Shown here: piece after piece, positions 1 to 7,114 of the stretch
Numbering within the stretch: the first letter of the stretch is position 1
Layout: every line of letters starts with the position of its first letter
Assembly (NCBI GenBank): GCA_913062655.1
Contig: CAJXXO010000034.1
Span: forward strand, 1-14,164
Length of the DNA stretch: 14,164 nucleotides
Source of the DNA: an uncultured Bacteroidota bacterium
GTDB lineage: Bacteria; Bacteroidota; Bacteroidia; Chitinophagales; S012-47
Direction: 5' to 3'
Position numbers and translations under genes: made by a program
The notes under the pieces: model-generated
What the model saw: the letters and a program-made list of their open reading frames with translations, nothing else
Told to the model about the DNA's origin: nothing
Database searches by the model: none

Positions 1-506
1 TGTGCCAATGCATCCAATAGTTCTGGTGCAAAGAAGGGCGGATTGGTCTGTGTATAGTCTTTTGTCAGCTTGTCTTGCCCATTGGGCAACGTGCGAATCA
101 CAACGGCCTCTATCCCGGTTGCGATGTGGGGCAGTACTTGTTTCGCAGTGATGATTGTATCCTTTCCGGCAGCGGACGGGGCAACGGTAAGCAATTGAGC
201 CATTGCAATGGGTTGAACAGGACAATCGCAAAGGGTATGGTGTTCTGGCGTGATGTGGCCAACGCATTCCGTATGTGTGCCATTGCCGTGTGGATTACAA
301 AAGGCATTGAAGAAGTTGACGCCTCCCCCATCTGTGACCTTACCTACGAAGTTGCCTGCCCGAACAGGCGAAAAATCCGGGTCCGGGGCGTGCCAGGCTT
401 TAGGATTTGCATGGCCATGTCGCAGCGGTATTCCTATAGATAGGGGGCTGGACCAATCTACACTGTACCTATTGCCTTGCCATGATAGCTGTCCGGTTAG
501 TGCCAT
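1..506 (-). CDS. Cyclase-family protein (kynurenine formamidase-like metal hydrolase), 3' end cut by window edge
   Basis: This reading frame is open from an ATG at 506 to the window edge, giving the first 168 residues; the C-terminus is missing. Residues 71-85 contain H73-G-N-G-T-H78-T-E80-C-V-G-H84, which resembles the metal-binding signature HxGTHxDxxxH of the putative cyclase family (PF04199, including kynurenine formamidase and other amide or lactone hydrolases). Two differences from the textbook signature are visible: Asp is replaced by Glu80, and the first His lies one residue further from the GTH. No signal peptide is seen, so a cytoplasmic enzyme is likely. The ATG overlaps the stop of the upstream response regulator (TAATG, 504-508), so the two are probably translationally coupled. 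The substrate cannot be told from sequence, and no kyn or trp genes lie nearby. The family call is firm; the exact reaction is not. Confidence 0.8.
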   Translation of the reverse strand, partial: MALTGQLSWQGNRYSVDWSSPLSIGIPLRHGHANPKAWHAPDPDFSPVRAGNFVGKVTDGGGVNFFNAFCNPHGNGTHTECVGHITPEHHTLCDCPVQPIAMAQLLTVAPSAAGKDTIITAKQVLPHIATGIEAVVIRTLPNGQDKLTKDYTQTNPPFFAPELLDALA

Positions 507-1210
507 TAGGCCGGTCGCATTTCAGTCAGCTTGTACCCTGTGCCATGAATATTGATGATCTGAATATTCGGGTCTGCTTTCAGGTATTTGCGCAGCTTGG
601 TAATGAATACATCCATACTGCGGGCCGTGAAGTAGCTGTCGTTACCCCATATGGAGTTGAGCGCTTCTTCCCGTTCGAGTACACGATTTTTATACTTGCA
701 CAGCATGCGGAGCAGTTCGCTCTCTTTAGTGGTGAGTTTCTTCTCGTCACCGTTGATGTGCAGCAACTGATGATCGTAGTCGAATTCGAATTTGCCAAAC
801 TTGTACACGGATGGTTCTGGCTCATCGTTGCCACGCGAGGTTCTGCGGAGCACTGCTTTTACGCGGGCCAGCAGTTCTTCCATGCTGAAAGGCTTTGTGA
901 TGTAGTCGTCAGCGCCCAGGTCGAAGCCTTCAATCTTATCTTCTTTCATCGACTTGGCGGTGAGAAAGATAATCGGCACTTCCTTGTTGATCTTTCGAAT
1001 CTCTTTGGCCAACGTGAAGCCGTCCATCTTAGGCATCATCACATCGAGTAGACAGATGTCGTGTGCCTTTTCACGGAAGCCTTCCAAAGCAGAACGACCA
1101 TCGTTGAACAGGGATACTTCAAATCCTTTCAGCGATAGGTACTCTTCCAGGAGGGTGCTCAGATTAGAGTCGTCTTCCGCCAGCAGTACTTTTAATTTCT
1201 GTTCTTCCAT
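506..1210 (-). CDS. OmpR-family response regulator (RprY-like)
   Basis: A 234-residue DNA-binding response regulator. The receiver domain covers about residues 6-125 and shows the acidic pair D13/D14, phospho-acceptor D56 (LLD56VMMP), T84 (FLTAK) and K106 (TKPF). The C-terminal winged-helix domain, about 135-232, contains the OmpR/PhoB-type patterns TTKESELL, ARSMDVFITKLRKYL and HGTGYKL. Overall it resembles RprY of Bacteroides. A longer frame begins at 1252, but that would run into the kinase coding sequence; the ATG at 1210 puts MEEQKLKVLLAEDD at the N-terminus, as is normal for receivers, and leaves an 11-base gap after the kinase stop. It should be phosphorylated by the kinase encoded just upstream and bind direct repeats in DNA; suitable repeats are found at 2800-2846. 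It is co-transcribed with the kinase and the cyclase-family gene. Confidence 0.93.
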   Translation of the reverse strand: MEEQKLKVLLAEDDSNLSTLLEEYLSLKGFEVSLFNDGRSALEGFREKAHDICLLDVMMPKMDGFTLAKEIRKINKEVPIIFLTAKSMKEDKIEGFDLGADDYITKPFSMEELLARVKAVLRRTSRGNDEPEPSVYKFGKFEFDYDHQLLHINGDEKKLTTKESELLRMLCKYKNRVLEREEALNSIWGNDSYFTARSMDVFITKLRKYLKADPNIQIINIHGTGYKLTEMRPA

Positions 1211-1221
1211 AGCGCCAGGTT

Positions 1222-2757
1222 TTATTTGGGTTCGTGTACAAATGGTAGCCAAATGGTAAACCGGGTGCCTTCCCCGGTTTCGCTGCTTACCGTAATGGTG
1301 CCACTGTGGGCATCCACTATAGTTTTAACGTAGGCCAAGCCCAGACCAAAGCCTTTTACATTGTGTATGTTGCCGGTGGGCACCCGGTAAAAACGTTCGA
1401 AAATTCGCTTGACTGCGTCCTTACTCATACCGATGCCATGGTCTTGAATGGCAATCTCCAGGCCGTCTTTTTTATTCTTGGTAGTGATGTCTATCTGGGG
1501 ATGCTCCTTGCAATATTTCACCGCATTATCGATGAGGTTGTCGATCAAATTACCAATATGAAGTTCATCGCCCTGAATGATAGCGTGCTCAGCTTCCAGG
1601 TTGAGTGTGATATACGCTTCGGGGTCGTCATCAAATCGTATTTGATAGCTCTCTGCTATGCCCTCCAGCAATTCGTGGACTTCAATCTCCTTCACTTTCA
1701 GCCTAAACTCACCTTTGTCCATGATGGCCATTTGCAGAATCTTCTCCACCTGGCTGCCCAGTTTGGCGCTTTCGTCCAGGATCATAGAGCTAAAGCGGAC
1801 AATGCGCTGCGGCTCCTGGGCAATATCGGGATCGGTGAGGGCCTGACCTGCGAGTGAGATGGTGGTTATGGGGGTTTTAAACTCGTGGGTCATATTATTG
1901 ATAAAGTCATTCTTCATGTCGGAGAGCCGCTTCTGTCGGAAAATGGTCCAGATGGTAAAGCCGAAGCTGAAGATGATGATGAGAATGAAGATAAAAGAGG
2001 TGAGTAATCGAAATTGTATCGTCTGTAATAAGTAGTTGATCTTTTTGGGGAAGTGAATGGACAAATAGTAGGGATTTAAAAAGTACTGCTCAGGGAAGAG
2101 TTCTGTTTTGTAGCTGGAGTTGACCAGCGCTTTTCGATTGCACTGACTGGCCAGGGTGTGCACGCTGTCATCGCCTGGTTCCATAACGGCAAACTGGTAA
2201 TCCAAGTCAATACCATTACGTTGCAATCCTTCATCCAGATAACGTTGCAGCAGGTCGAGGTTGATGCGCTGCCCCATATTCATAAACTGAGAAGATATCT
2301 CTCCTGAGATAACACGGAGCGCTTTACTTAATTGCTGGGTCTTTTCCATTTCCCGCATTTTGCGGAGCATATGGTTGAGCTGCTGATGTCGCTGCCGTAT
2401 CTCCTCAAAGCCAGCGTTGCCGTTCAGGGTAGAGGGCATGGTGAGGGCCAGCAGTTCGGACTCCAGGAAGTCATTTTCATTGATATCCATTTCTCCGAGC
2501 CCCATCTTGATGGTATCCCGACCGGTAATGATGATCTGATTGCCTTTGAGAATTTTTATGGTGCCGGCCAGCAGTTCCTTCTTCACGTGTCGGTCGTGGC
2601 GGGCTACGGCTTCTTTTAGCACGCTGTGTACATTCTGGCTAAATTCTTGCTCTTTCAGCCGGATGACATTATTGATCCAATAGATCTGCAGCGCTACCAG
2701 GCCAAAGAGCGCTACACTCATCAGAACGATGATACCAATAATGACGCGTTTATTCAT
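1222..2757 (-). CDS. Membrane sensor histidine kinase (RprX-like), partner of the adjacent regulator
   Basis: A 511-residue kinase. One membrane helix lies at about residues 5-28 and a second at about 251-273, enclosing a ~220-residue periplasmic sensor region that has charged, helix-rich stretches (about 115-150) but no domain I can name. The cytoplasmic half has the full catalytic set: H-box with H291 (NMTHEFKTP), N-box N411 (NLIDNAVKY), G1 D439-H-G-I-G443, F-box RIFERFYR (451-458) and G2 FGLGL (470-474). It is therefore expected to autophosphorylate on H291 and pass phosphate to D56 of the regulator encoded 11 bases downstream. The ATG at 2757 is chosen because it places a short basic segment (MNKR) before the first membrane helix. 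A perfect promoter element lies just upstream at 2765-2772. The signal it senses is unknown. Confidence 0.93.
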   Translation of the reverse strand: MNKRVIIGIIVLMSVALFGLVALQIYWINNVIRLKEQEFSQNVHSVLKEAVARHDRHVKKELLAGTIKILKGNQIIITGRDTIKMGLGEMDINENDFLESELLALTMPSTLNGNAGFEEIRQRHQQLNHMLRKMREMEKTQQLSKALRVISGEISSQFMNMGQRINLDLLQRYLDEGLQRNGIDLDYQFAVMEPGDDSVHTLASQCNRKALVNSSYKTELFPEQYFLNPYYLSIHFPKKINYLLQTIQFRLLTSFIFILIIIFSFGFTIWTIFRQKRLSDMKNDFINNMTHEFKTPITTISLAGQALTDPDIAQEPQRIVRFSSMILDESAKLGSQVEKILQMAIMDKGEFRLKVKEIEVHELLEGIAESYQIRFDDDPEAYITLNLEAEHAIIQGDELHIGNLIDNLIDNAVKYCKEHPQIDITTKNKKDGLEIAIQDHGIGMSKDAVKRIFERFYRVPTGNIHNVKGFGLGLAYVKTIVDAHSGTITVSSETGEGTRFTIWLPFVHEPK

Positions 2758-2764
2758 GCTTTAA

Positions 2765-2772
2765 CAAATTTA
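2765..2772 (-). promoter_or_regulatory. Probable promoter -7 element for the kinase-regulator-cyclase operon
   Basis: On the minus strand this reads TAAATTTG, a perfect match to the Bacteroidetes housekeeping -7 consensus TAnnTTTG. No good -33 TTG is seen about 19-21 bases upstream, which would suit an activated promoter. The start codon at 2757 is only 7 bases downstream, so a transcript from here would have almost no leader. Confidence 0.5.
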
Positions 2773-2799
2773 GACCTTCAAGTGCCTTAGCCGCCTTGG

Positions 2800-2846
2800 T
2801 TAACAACGCTTAACCCGAACTTATGCGTCATTTAACGTTATTTAAC
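2800..2846. promoter_or_regulatory. Four phased TTAAC repeats: candidate operator of the adjacent OmpR-family regulator
   Basis: TTAAC occurs at 2800-2804, 2810-2814, 2832-2836 and 2842-2846. Each pair is TTAAC-N5-TTAAC (10-base period) and the two pairs are offset by 32 bases, so all four copies lie on about the same face of the helix. OmpR/PhoB/PhoP-type regulators typically bind such tandem half-sites; the repeat resembles the Bacillus PhoP TTAACA-type box and, read on the other strand, the enterobacterial PhoP GTTTA-N5-GTTTA box. The array sits between the kinase operon and the divergent ABC genes, upstream of a candidate -7 element in each direction. The match to a regulator family is by analogy; binding is inferred. 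A further TTAAC at 2910-2914 is out of the array. Confidence 0.5.
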
Positions 2847-2868
2847 CACGTGAGGCGCAGTGCCTTCG

Positions 2869-2876
2869 CATATTTG
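2869..2876 (+). promoter_or_regulatory. Possible promoter -7 element for the ABC genes
   Basis: CATATTTG differs by one base from TAnnTTTG. It lies 22 bases after the last TTAAC repeat (2842-2846) and about 73 bases before the ABC ATPase start. There is no clear -33 element, so this is a weak prediction that rests mainly on its placement relative to the repeats. Confidence 0.3.
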
Positions 2877-2949
2877 CAAATTGTAATAGGTCCGAATTAT
2901 TCGTGTAATTTAACCCAATCCTGTCACAACCCAACAAACGGTAGACACC

Positions 2950-3711
2950 ATGATAGAAGTACAATCCCTGGTAAAGGAATACACCCTCAACAAGAAACAG
3001 CAGCAGGCTGACGGCCAATCTACTCGTAAGGTAAAGGCAGTGGATGCGGTCTCTTTTACTTGTGAGCCCGGGCGGGTGTACTCCCTGCTCGGACCCAACG
3101 GAGCCGGAAAAACCACGGCCTTGCGTGCTATTGCTACCATTTTGAAACCGACAGCGGGTAAGATCACCGTTGCCGGGTATGATGTGGTGGAAGAGCCGAT
3201 CGAAGTTCGAAGAAGGCTCGGGTTTCTAACAGGTAGCACGGGGTTGTACGATCGGCTAACGGCCACAGAGGTAGTCAAGTACTTTGCTGACCTCAATGGT
3301 GTGCCCAAGGATGTGTTTTCGCAGCGGAAAGATGAACTGTTTACCCTGCTGGGCATACACGACTTTGCGCAAAAGCGGGTAGGAAAACTCTCTACCGGCA
3401 TGAAGCAAAAGGTATCTATTGCGCGCACGATGATTCATGATCCGGATGTGGTCGTATTTGACGAGCCCACCTCAGGATTAGATGTCATTACCGCCAACAG
3501 CATCATCGACCTGATCAGACGCAGCAAGGATCAAGGTAAAACCGTACTCTTTTCTACACATATCATGGGCGAAGTGGAGCTACTGAGTGATGATATTGGC
3601 ATCATACACGAGGGCCATTTGATATACAACGGCTCGTTTGAGCAGTTTAAGGCCGAAGGCCAGTCCAACAGCTTGGTAGAAGAATTTATTCGCATCGTAA
3701 ATGCCGCTTAA
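2950..3711 (+). CDS. ABC transporter ATP-binding protein, NatA-like
   Basis: A 253-residue ABC ATPase that should power the permease encoded next to it. Walker A is G48PNGAGKT55, the ABC signature LSTGM is at 147-151, Walker B VVVFDE is at 167-172 and the H-loop histidine is H204. The usual Q-loop glutamine is not evident; the segment reads LGFLTGSTGLYDRLT (90-104), the pattern I associate with NatA-type sodium or peptide exporters. Residues 14-27 form a polar Gln/Lys-rich insertion before the nucleotide-binding core. It is the first gene of a two-gene transcription unit that diverges from the kinase operon; its stop falls immediately before, or overlaps, the permease start. The exported substrate is not evident from sequence. 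Confidence 0.9.
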   Translation: MIEVQSLVKEYTLNKKQQQADGQSTRKVKAVDAVSFTCEPGRVYSLLGPNGAGKTTALRAIATILKPTAGKITVAGYDVVEEPIEVRRRLGFLTGSTGLYDRLTATEVVKYFADLNGVPKDVFSQRKDELFTLLGIHDFAQKRVGKLSTGMKQKVSIARTMIHDPDVVVFDEPTSGLDVITANSIIDLIRRSKDQGKTVLFSTHIMGEVELLSDDIGIIHEGHLIYNGSFEQFKAEGQSNSLVEEFIRIVNAA

Positions 3712-3712
3712 G

Positions 3713-4945
3713 ATGAAGCAGATACTCACCGTCTTTAAGAAAGAATTCACCGACACCCTGCGCGACCGCAGAACATTGATGTCCATGTTGCTGGCTCCGC
3801 TGATCTTGTATCCTTTGATGATGATCGTCTTTGCGAAGTTTTCTACCTCACAGCAAGAAAAGTCTATGGAGAAGGTGCTGAAGGTGGCGGTGTACGATGC
3901 CGGCAATGCCGCCTCCTCCTTGGTCAATGACCTGGAGGGTGATGAAAAGGTGGAGGTAATAGACTTGCCACCGGCTGTGGAGAAAGCCCTGGTCAATGAT
4001 GATGCAGCAGCAGCGGATTCACTGATCGCACAAGCTATCCGTAGTGAGGAGCTGGATATTGTGCTGGTATTTCCAGCTCAGTTTGCTGATGCGTTGGCCC
4101 AAAATCTGCCGGGCGAGGTTGATTTTTATTTCAATGCCAAGACTATGGATATCGTGAAGAACCGAATGGAGCGCAAACTGGACATGTTTGAGGAGATTAT
4201 CCTCAATAAACGGTTTGCAGCACAGGGTCTGGATCGGTCATTCGCACAGGGATTGAAGGTGGATGAGAAAAATGTGGCTACCAAGCAGGAAATACTAGGC
4301 GAGGTAGTTGGAGGATTTCTGCCGTACATTTTTATCATCCTTTGCTTTACCGGTAGTATGTACCCTGCCATTGACCTGGCCGCAGGAGAGAAGGAGCGAG
4401 GCACTATTGAAACGATTTTAACGTCACCGGTCAGCAAATTGCATTTGGTTTTGGGCAAGATTGGTGTCATCATGATCACGGGACTGACGTCTGCTATACT
4501 GGCCTTGCTGAGTATCTTCCTGTCCATCAATTTAACAGATGTCATACCGCTGGCGATCAATGATATTGTAGCCACCCTGGCCAGCACCCGCACTTTGATC
4601 CTGTTGATATTGATGCTGATACCCATGGCCTTGTTATTCGCCAGCATTCTTATCAGTCTGTCTATCTATGCCAAGTCTTACAAGGAAGCACAAAGCGTAA
4701 TCACACCTATGCTGATTCTTATCATTTTTCCCGCTTTTGTGGGATTGATGCCGGGGGTGGAGTTGGACGTAACCACAGCTTTGGTGCCCATCCTTAATAT
4801 TTCCCTGGTAACCAAGCAAATACTGGCAGGTACATTATCTATGCCACTATTTTTATTGACGGTAGCTTCACAGTTTGTACTGGCGGGTATTGTCACCTGG
4901 TTCAGTATACAATGGTTTGGTAGAGAGCAAGTATTGCTGCGTTAG
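3713..4945 (+). CDS. ABC-2 type permease, NatB-like
   Basis: A 410-residue membrane subunit of the ABC exporter whose ATPase precedes it. One membrane helix lies near the N-terminus (about residues 20-40), followed by a ~180-residue extracytoplasmic region, then about five helices in the C-terminal half. The signature AGEKERGTIETILTSPVSK, directly after the second helix, is typical of NatB and related ABC-2 permeases, as is the N-terminal KEFTDTLRDRR. I start it at the ATG at 3713, one base after the ATPase stop (TAAGATG), giving MKQILTVFKKE; an ATG at 3701 overlapping the ATPase end by 11 bases is also possible and would add four residues. Family known to export sodium, drugs or peptides; substrate here not evident. 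Possibly controlled by the TTAAC array at 2800-2846. Confidence 0.9.
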   Translation: MKQILTVFKKEFTDTLRDRRTLMSMLLAPLILYPLMMIVFAKFSTSQQEKSMEKVLKVAVYDAGNAASSLVNDLEGDEKVEVIDLPPAVEKALVNDDAAAADSLIAQAIRSEELDIVLVFPAQFADALAQNLPGEVDFYFNAKTMDIVKNRMERKLDMFEEIILNKRFAAQGLDRSFAQGLKVDEKNVATKQEILGEVVGGFLPYIFIILCFTGSMYPAIDLAAGEKERGTIETILTSPVSKLHLVLGKIGVIMITGLTSAILALLSIFLSINLTDVIPLAINDIVATLASTRTLILLILMLIPMALLFASILISLSIYAKSYKEAQSVITPMLILIIFPAFVGLMPGVELDVTTALVPILNISLVTKQILAGTLSMPLFLLTVASQFVLAGIVTWFSIQWFGREQVLLR

Positions 4946-4988
4946 GTAACCTTAACAAACTTTAGGGATAAGCCGCTGATTTACAATG

Positions 4989-4996
4989 TACATTTG
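4989..4996 (+). promoter_or_regulatory. Promoter -7 element for the S9 peptidase gene
   Basis: TACATTTG matches TAnnTTTG exactly and sits 31 bases before the ATG at 5028. No good -33 TTG is visible at the right distance. Its position argues against starts at 4986 or 4998, which would lie in the promoter or at the transcript's very beginning, and so supports 5028. Confidence 0.5.
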
Positions 4997-5027
4997 TATG
5001 CAGTTATCACTGATAAATCTACCTACA

Positions 5028-7067
5028 ATGAACATTCGATTAGCGATCAGGTTCCTCCCCTTGATGCTACTGAGCATTGCCCTGACGGCCTGCAGTAGTG
5101 AAGCTGAGAATACAGAGACACCCGCCCAAAATGAGCAGAAGAAAAGGAATATGACGAAGAAAGGAGACACTACCCTGCCCACTTCGCCAGCGGAGTTGAT
5201 GCAGTTGGTTGACTTTGGAGCTGGCGACTACAAGTACACCGTAGAAGATTTCTTTAAGAATCCAGAGAAAACCTCATGTCAAATCTCACCGAAAGGCGAC
5301 TATTTCTCTTACATGGCGCCATTCGAGAACCGAATGAATATTTTTATTCAGGAAATTGGCCAGGAAGAAGCCGTGCAGGTGACCGAGGAGGTCGATCGAG
5401 ATATTGCCGGGTACTTTTGGGCCAATAATGAGCGGCTCTTGTACATCAAGGATGCCGGTGGTGATGAAGATTTCAAACTGTATGCAGTAAACAAGGATGG
5501 CTCCAATCCGAAAGACCTTACCCCTTACGATTCCGTGCGTATTCAAATCATTGATGACCTGGAAGATCAGAAAGACGAGGTAATCATTGGCATGAATAAG
5601 CGAAATCCCATGCTATTTGAGCCCTATCGTTTGGATATCAATACTGGGGAGTTTGAGCGCCTGGCAGACAATGACGATCCAATGAATCCTATTGCAGGTT
5701 GGGTTACCGATCACGATGGAAAGATCAGGGTTGCCCTGTCTATCTCCAATGGGGTGGAGCAAAACCTGATGTACCGGGATACTGAGGATGACACTTTCCG
5801 TGTCGTATTGACGACCAATTTCAAAGAAACAGTAAGCCCCCTCTTTTTCGACTTTGAAAACAAGCACATTTACGCCTCCTCCAACCTTAATCGGGACAAG
5901 AGTGCGATTGTGAAGTTTGACATCGCCAATGGTAAGGAGTTGGAAGTATTGTATCAGCACCCTGATGTGGATGTGAGTGGGTTGAGCTATTCGCGCAAGC
6001 GTAAAGTGCTGACGGCTATCTCTTACACTACCGATAAGCGTGAAAGGGTATTCCTTGATGAGGAAACGGAACAAATTTTCAAACGCCTGGAAAAGGAGTT
6101 GGGAAATTATGAAATAGCCATTTCCAGTTCCAACGATGATGAAAACAAGTTTTTGGTACGCACTTACAGTGATCGATCATTGGGGGGCTACTATTTCTAC
6201 GATAAGGAAGCAGATGATCTTCGCCTGCTAACAGCAGTAAGCCCCTGGATCGATGAGAATGATATGGCGCCTATGGAGCCTATTCAGTATGAGAGTCGAG
6301 ACGGGTTGACCATTCATGGCTACCTTACCCTACCGAAAGGAGTGGAGGCTAAAAATCTACCCGTTGTAGTAAATCCACATGGTGGACCTTGGGCGCGGGA
6401 TAGCTGGGGCTATAATCCTGAAGTGCAGCTTATGGCCAATCGTGGCTACGCAGTATTGCAGATGAACTTCCGCGGTTCAACCGGTTATGGACGTGCATTT
6501 TGGGAGGCTTCATTTAAAGAGTGGGGACAATCCATGCAGGATGACATCACGGATGGTGTAAAGTGGTTGATCGATGAAGGTATTGCTGATCCATCTCGTG
6601 TTGCCATCTATGGCGGCAGCTACGGAGGATATGCTACCTTGGCAGGTGTTGCCTTTACGCCCGATCTTTACAACTGTGCAATCGATTATGTGGGGGTATC
6701 CAACCTGTTCACTTTCCTCAATACCATACCCCCTTACTGGAAGCCCTATTTGGATATGATGCATGAAATGGTAGGAGATCCTAACTCGGCTGACAGTACT
6801 ATGATGCGTCAAGCTTCACCAATTTTTCATGTCGATAAGATTACAGCCCCATTACTGGTGGTTCAGGGGGCTAATGATCCGAGAGTAAATATTGATGAAT
6901 CAGATCAGATTGTGCGGGCATTGCGCGAGCAAGGCGTAGAAGTGCCTTATATGGTGAAATATGATGAAGGCCACGGTTTCCGGAATGAGGAGAATCGCAT
7001 TGAATTCTACAAGGTAATGATAGGCTTTCTGGATAAGCACATGAAAATGGAGAATACCCAAGGCTAG
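5028..7067 (+). CDS. S9-family peptidase (prolyl oligopeptidase/acylaminoacyl peptidase type), lipoprotein
   Basis: A 679-residue serine peptidase. The N-terminus MNIRLAIRFLPLMLLSIALTAC carries a signal peptide with lipobox LTAC, so C22 should be lipidated and the enzyme anchored in an envelope membrane, facing the periplasm or the surface. A region of about residues 65-410 has the repeated strand-rich pattern of the S9 beta-propeller. The C-terminal alpha/beta-hydrolase domain shows nucleophile S531 (GGSYGGYA), D617 (GANDPR) and H649 (DEGHGF), a complete catalytic triad, plus the conserved NPHGGP and NFRGSTGYG segments. Expected role: cleavage of short peptides, probably for nutrition or peptide turnover. 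Upstream in-frame ATGs at 4986 and 4998 are rejected because they overlap the promoter element and spoil the signal peptide. It appears to be a single-gene unit ending at the hairpin at 7087-7111. Confidence 0.92.
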   Translation: MNIRLAIRFLPLMLLSIALTACSSEAENTETPAQNEQKKRNMTKKGDTTLPTSPAELMQLVDFGAGDYKYTVEDFFKNPEKTSCQISPKGDYFSYMAPFENRMNIFIQEIGQEEAVQVTEEVDRDIAGYFWANNERLLYIKDAGGDEDFKLYAVNKDGSNPKDLTPYDSVRIQIIDDLEDQKDEVIIGMNKRNPMLFEPYRLDINTGEFERLADNDDPMNPIAGWVTDHDGKIRVALSISNGVEQNLMYRDTEDDTFRVVLTTNFKETVSPLFFDFENKHIYASSNLNRDKSAIVKFDIANGKELEVLYQHPDVDVSGLSYSRKRKVLTAISYTTDKRERVFLDEETEQIFKRLEKELGNYEIAISSSNDDENKFLVRTYSDRSLGGYYFYDKEADDLRLLTAVSPWIDENDMAPMEPIQYESRDGLTIHGYLTLPKGVEAKNLPVVVNPHGGPWARDSWGYNPEVQLMANRGYAVLQMNFRGSTGYGRAFWEASFKEWGQSMQDDITDGVKWLIDEGIADPSRVAIYGGSYGGYATLAGVAFTPDLYNCAIDYVGVSNLFTFLNTIPPYWKPYLDMMHEMVGDPNSADSTMMRQASPIFHVDKITAPLLVVQGANDPRVNIDESDQIVRALREQGVEVPYMVKYDEGHGFRNEENRIEFYKVMIGFLDKHMKMENTQG

Positions 7068-7086
7068 TGGTATACCACAAAAAACT

Positions 7087-7111
7087 ACCCCGATCGGATA
7101 CCGGTCGGGGT
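7087..7111. terminator. Bidirectional Rho-independent terminator between convergent genes
   Basis: A 10-base-pair stem (CCCCGATCGG with CCGGTCGGGG, one G-U wobble, extended by an A-T pair) encloses an ATA loop. A run of six T follows on the plus strand and an A-rich run lies on the other side, so it can stop both the S9 peptidase transcript and, in reverse, the hemW transcript. The hemW stop codon lies within its T tract. Confidence 0.9.
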
Positions 7112-7114
7112 TTT

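Noticed and set aside
482..1051. Plus-strand open frame of 189 codons opposite the response regulator
   Set aside because: It is antisense to a gene with all receiver and winged-helix motifs, and its translation has no recognisable domain.
1306..1857. Plus-strand open frame of 183 codons opposite the histidine kinase catalytic region
   Set aside because: Shadow of the kinase; the opposite strand holds the H, N, G1, F and G2 boxes.
2798..2815. Inverted repeat GGTTAA-N6-TTAACC as a dimeric operator
   Set aside because: It falls within the direct-repeat array, and the second TTAAC pair (2832-2846) lacks the inverted symmetry, so direct repeats explain the region better.
2910..3428. Minus-strand open frame of 172 codons opposite the ABC ATPase
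   Set aside because: Antisense to Walker A and the start of the ATPase; Ser/Pro/Arg-rich translation typical of a shadow frame.
4126..4647. Minus-strand open frame of 173 codons opposite the permease
   Set aside because: Overlaps the conserved AGEKERGTIETILTSP region of the permease; no domain of its own.
4946..4957. GTAAC and TTAAC near the S9 peptidase promoter as another copy of the regulator site
   Set aside because: The two copies are 6 bases apart instead of 10 and only one is exact, so the phased pattern is absent.
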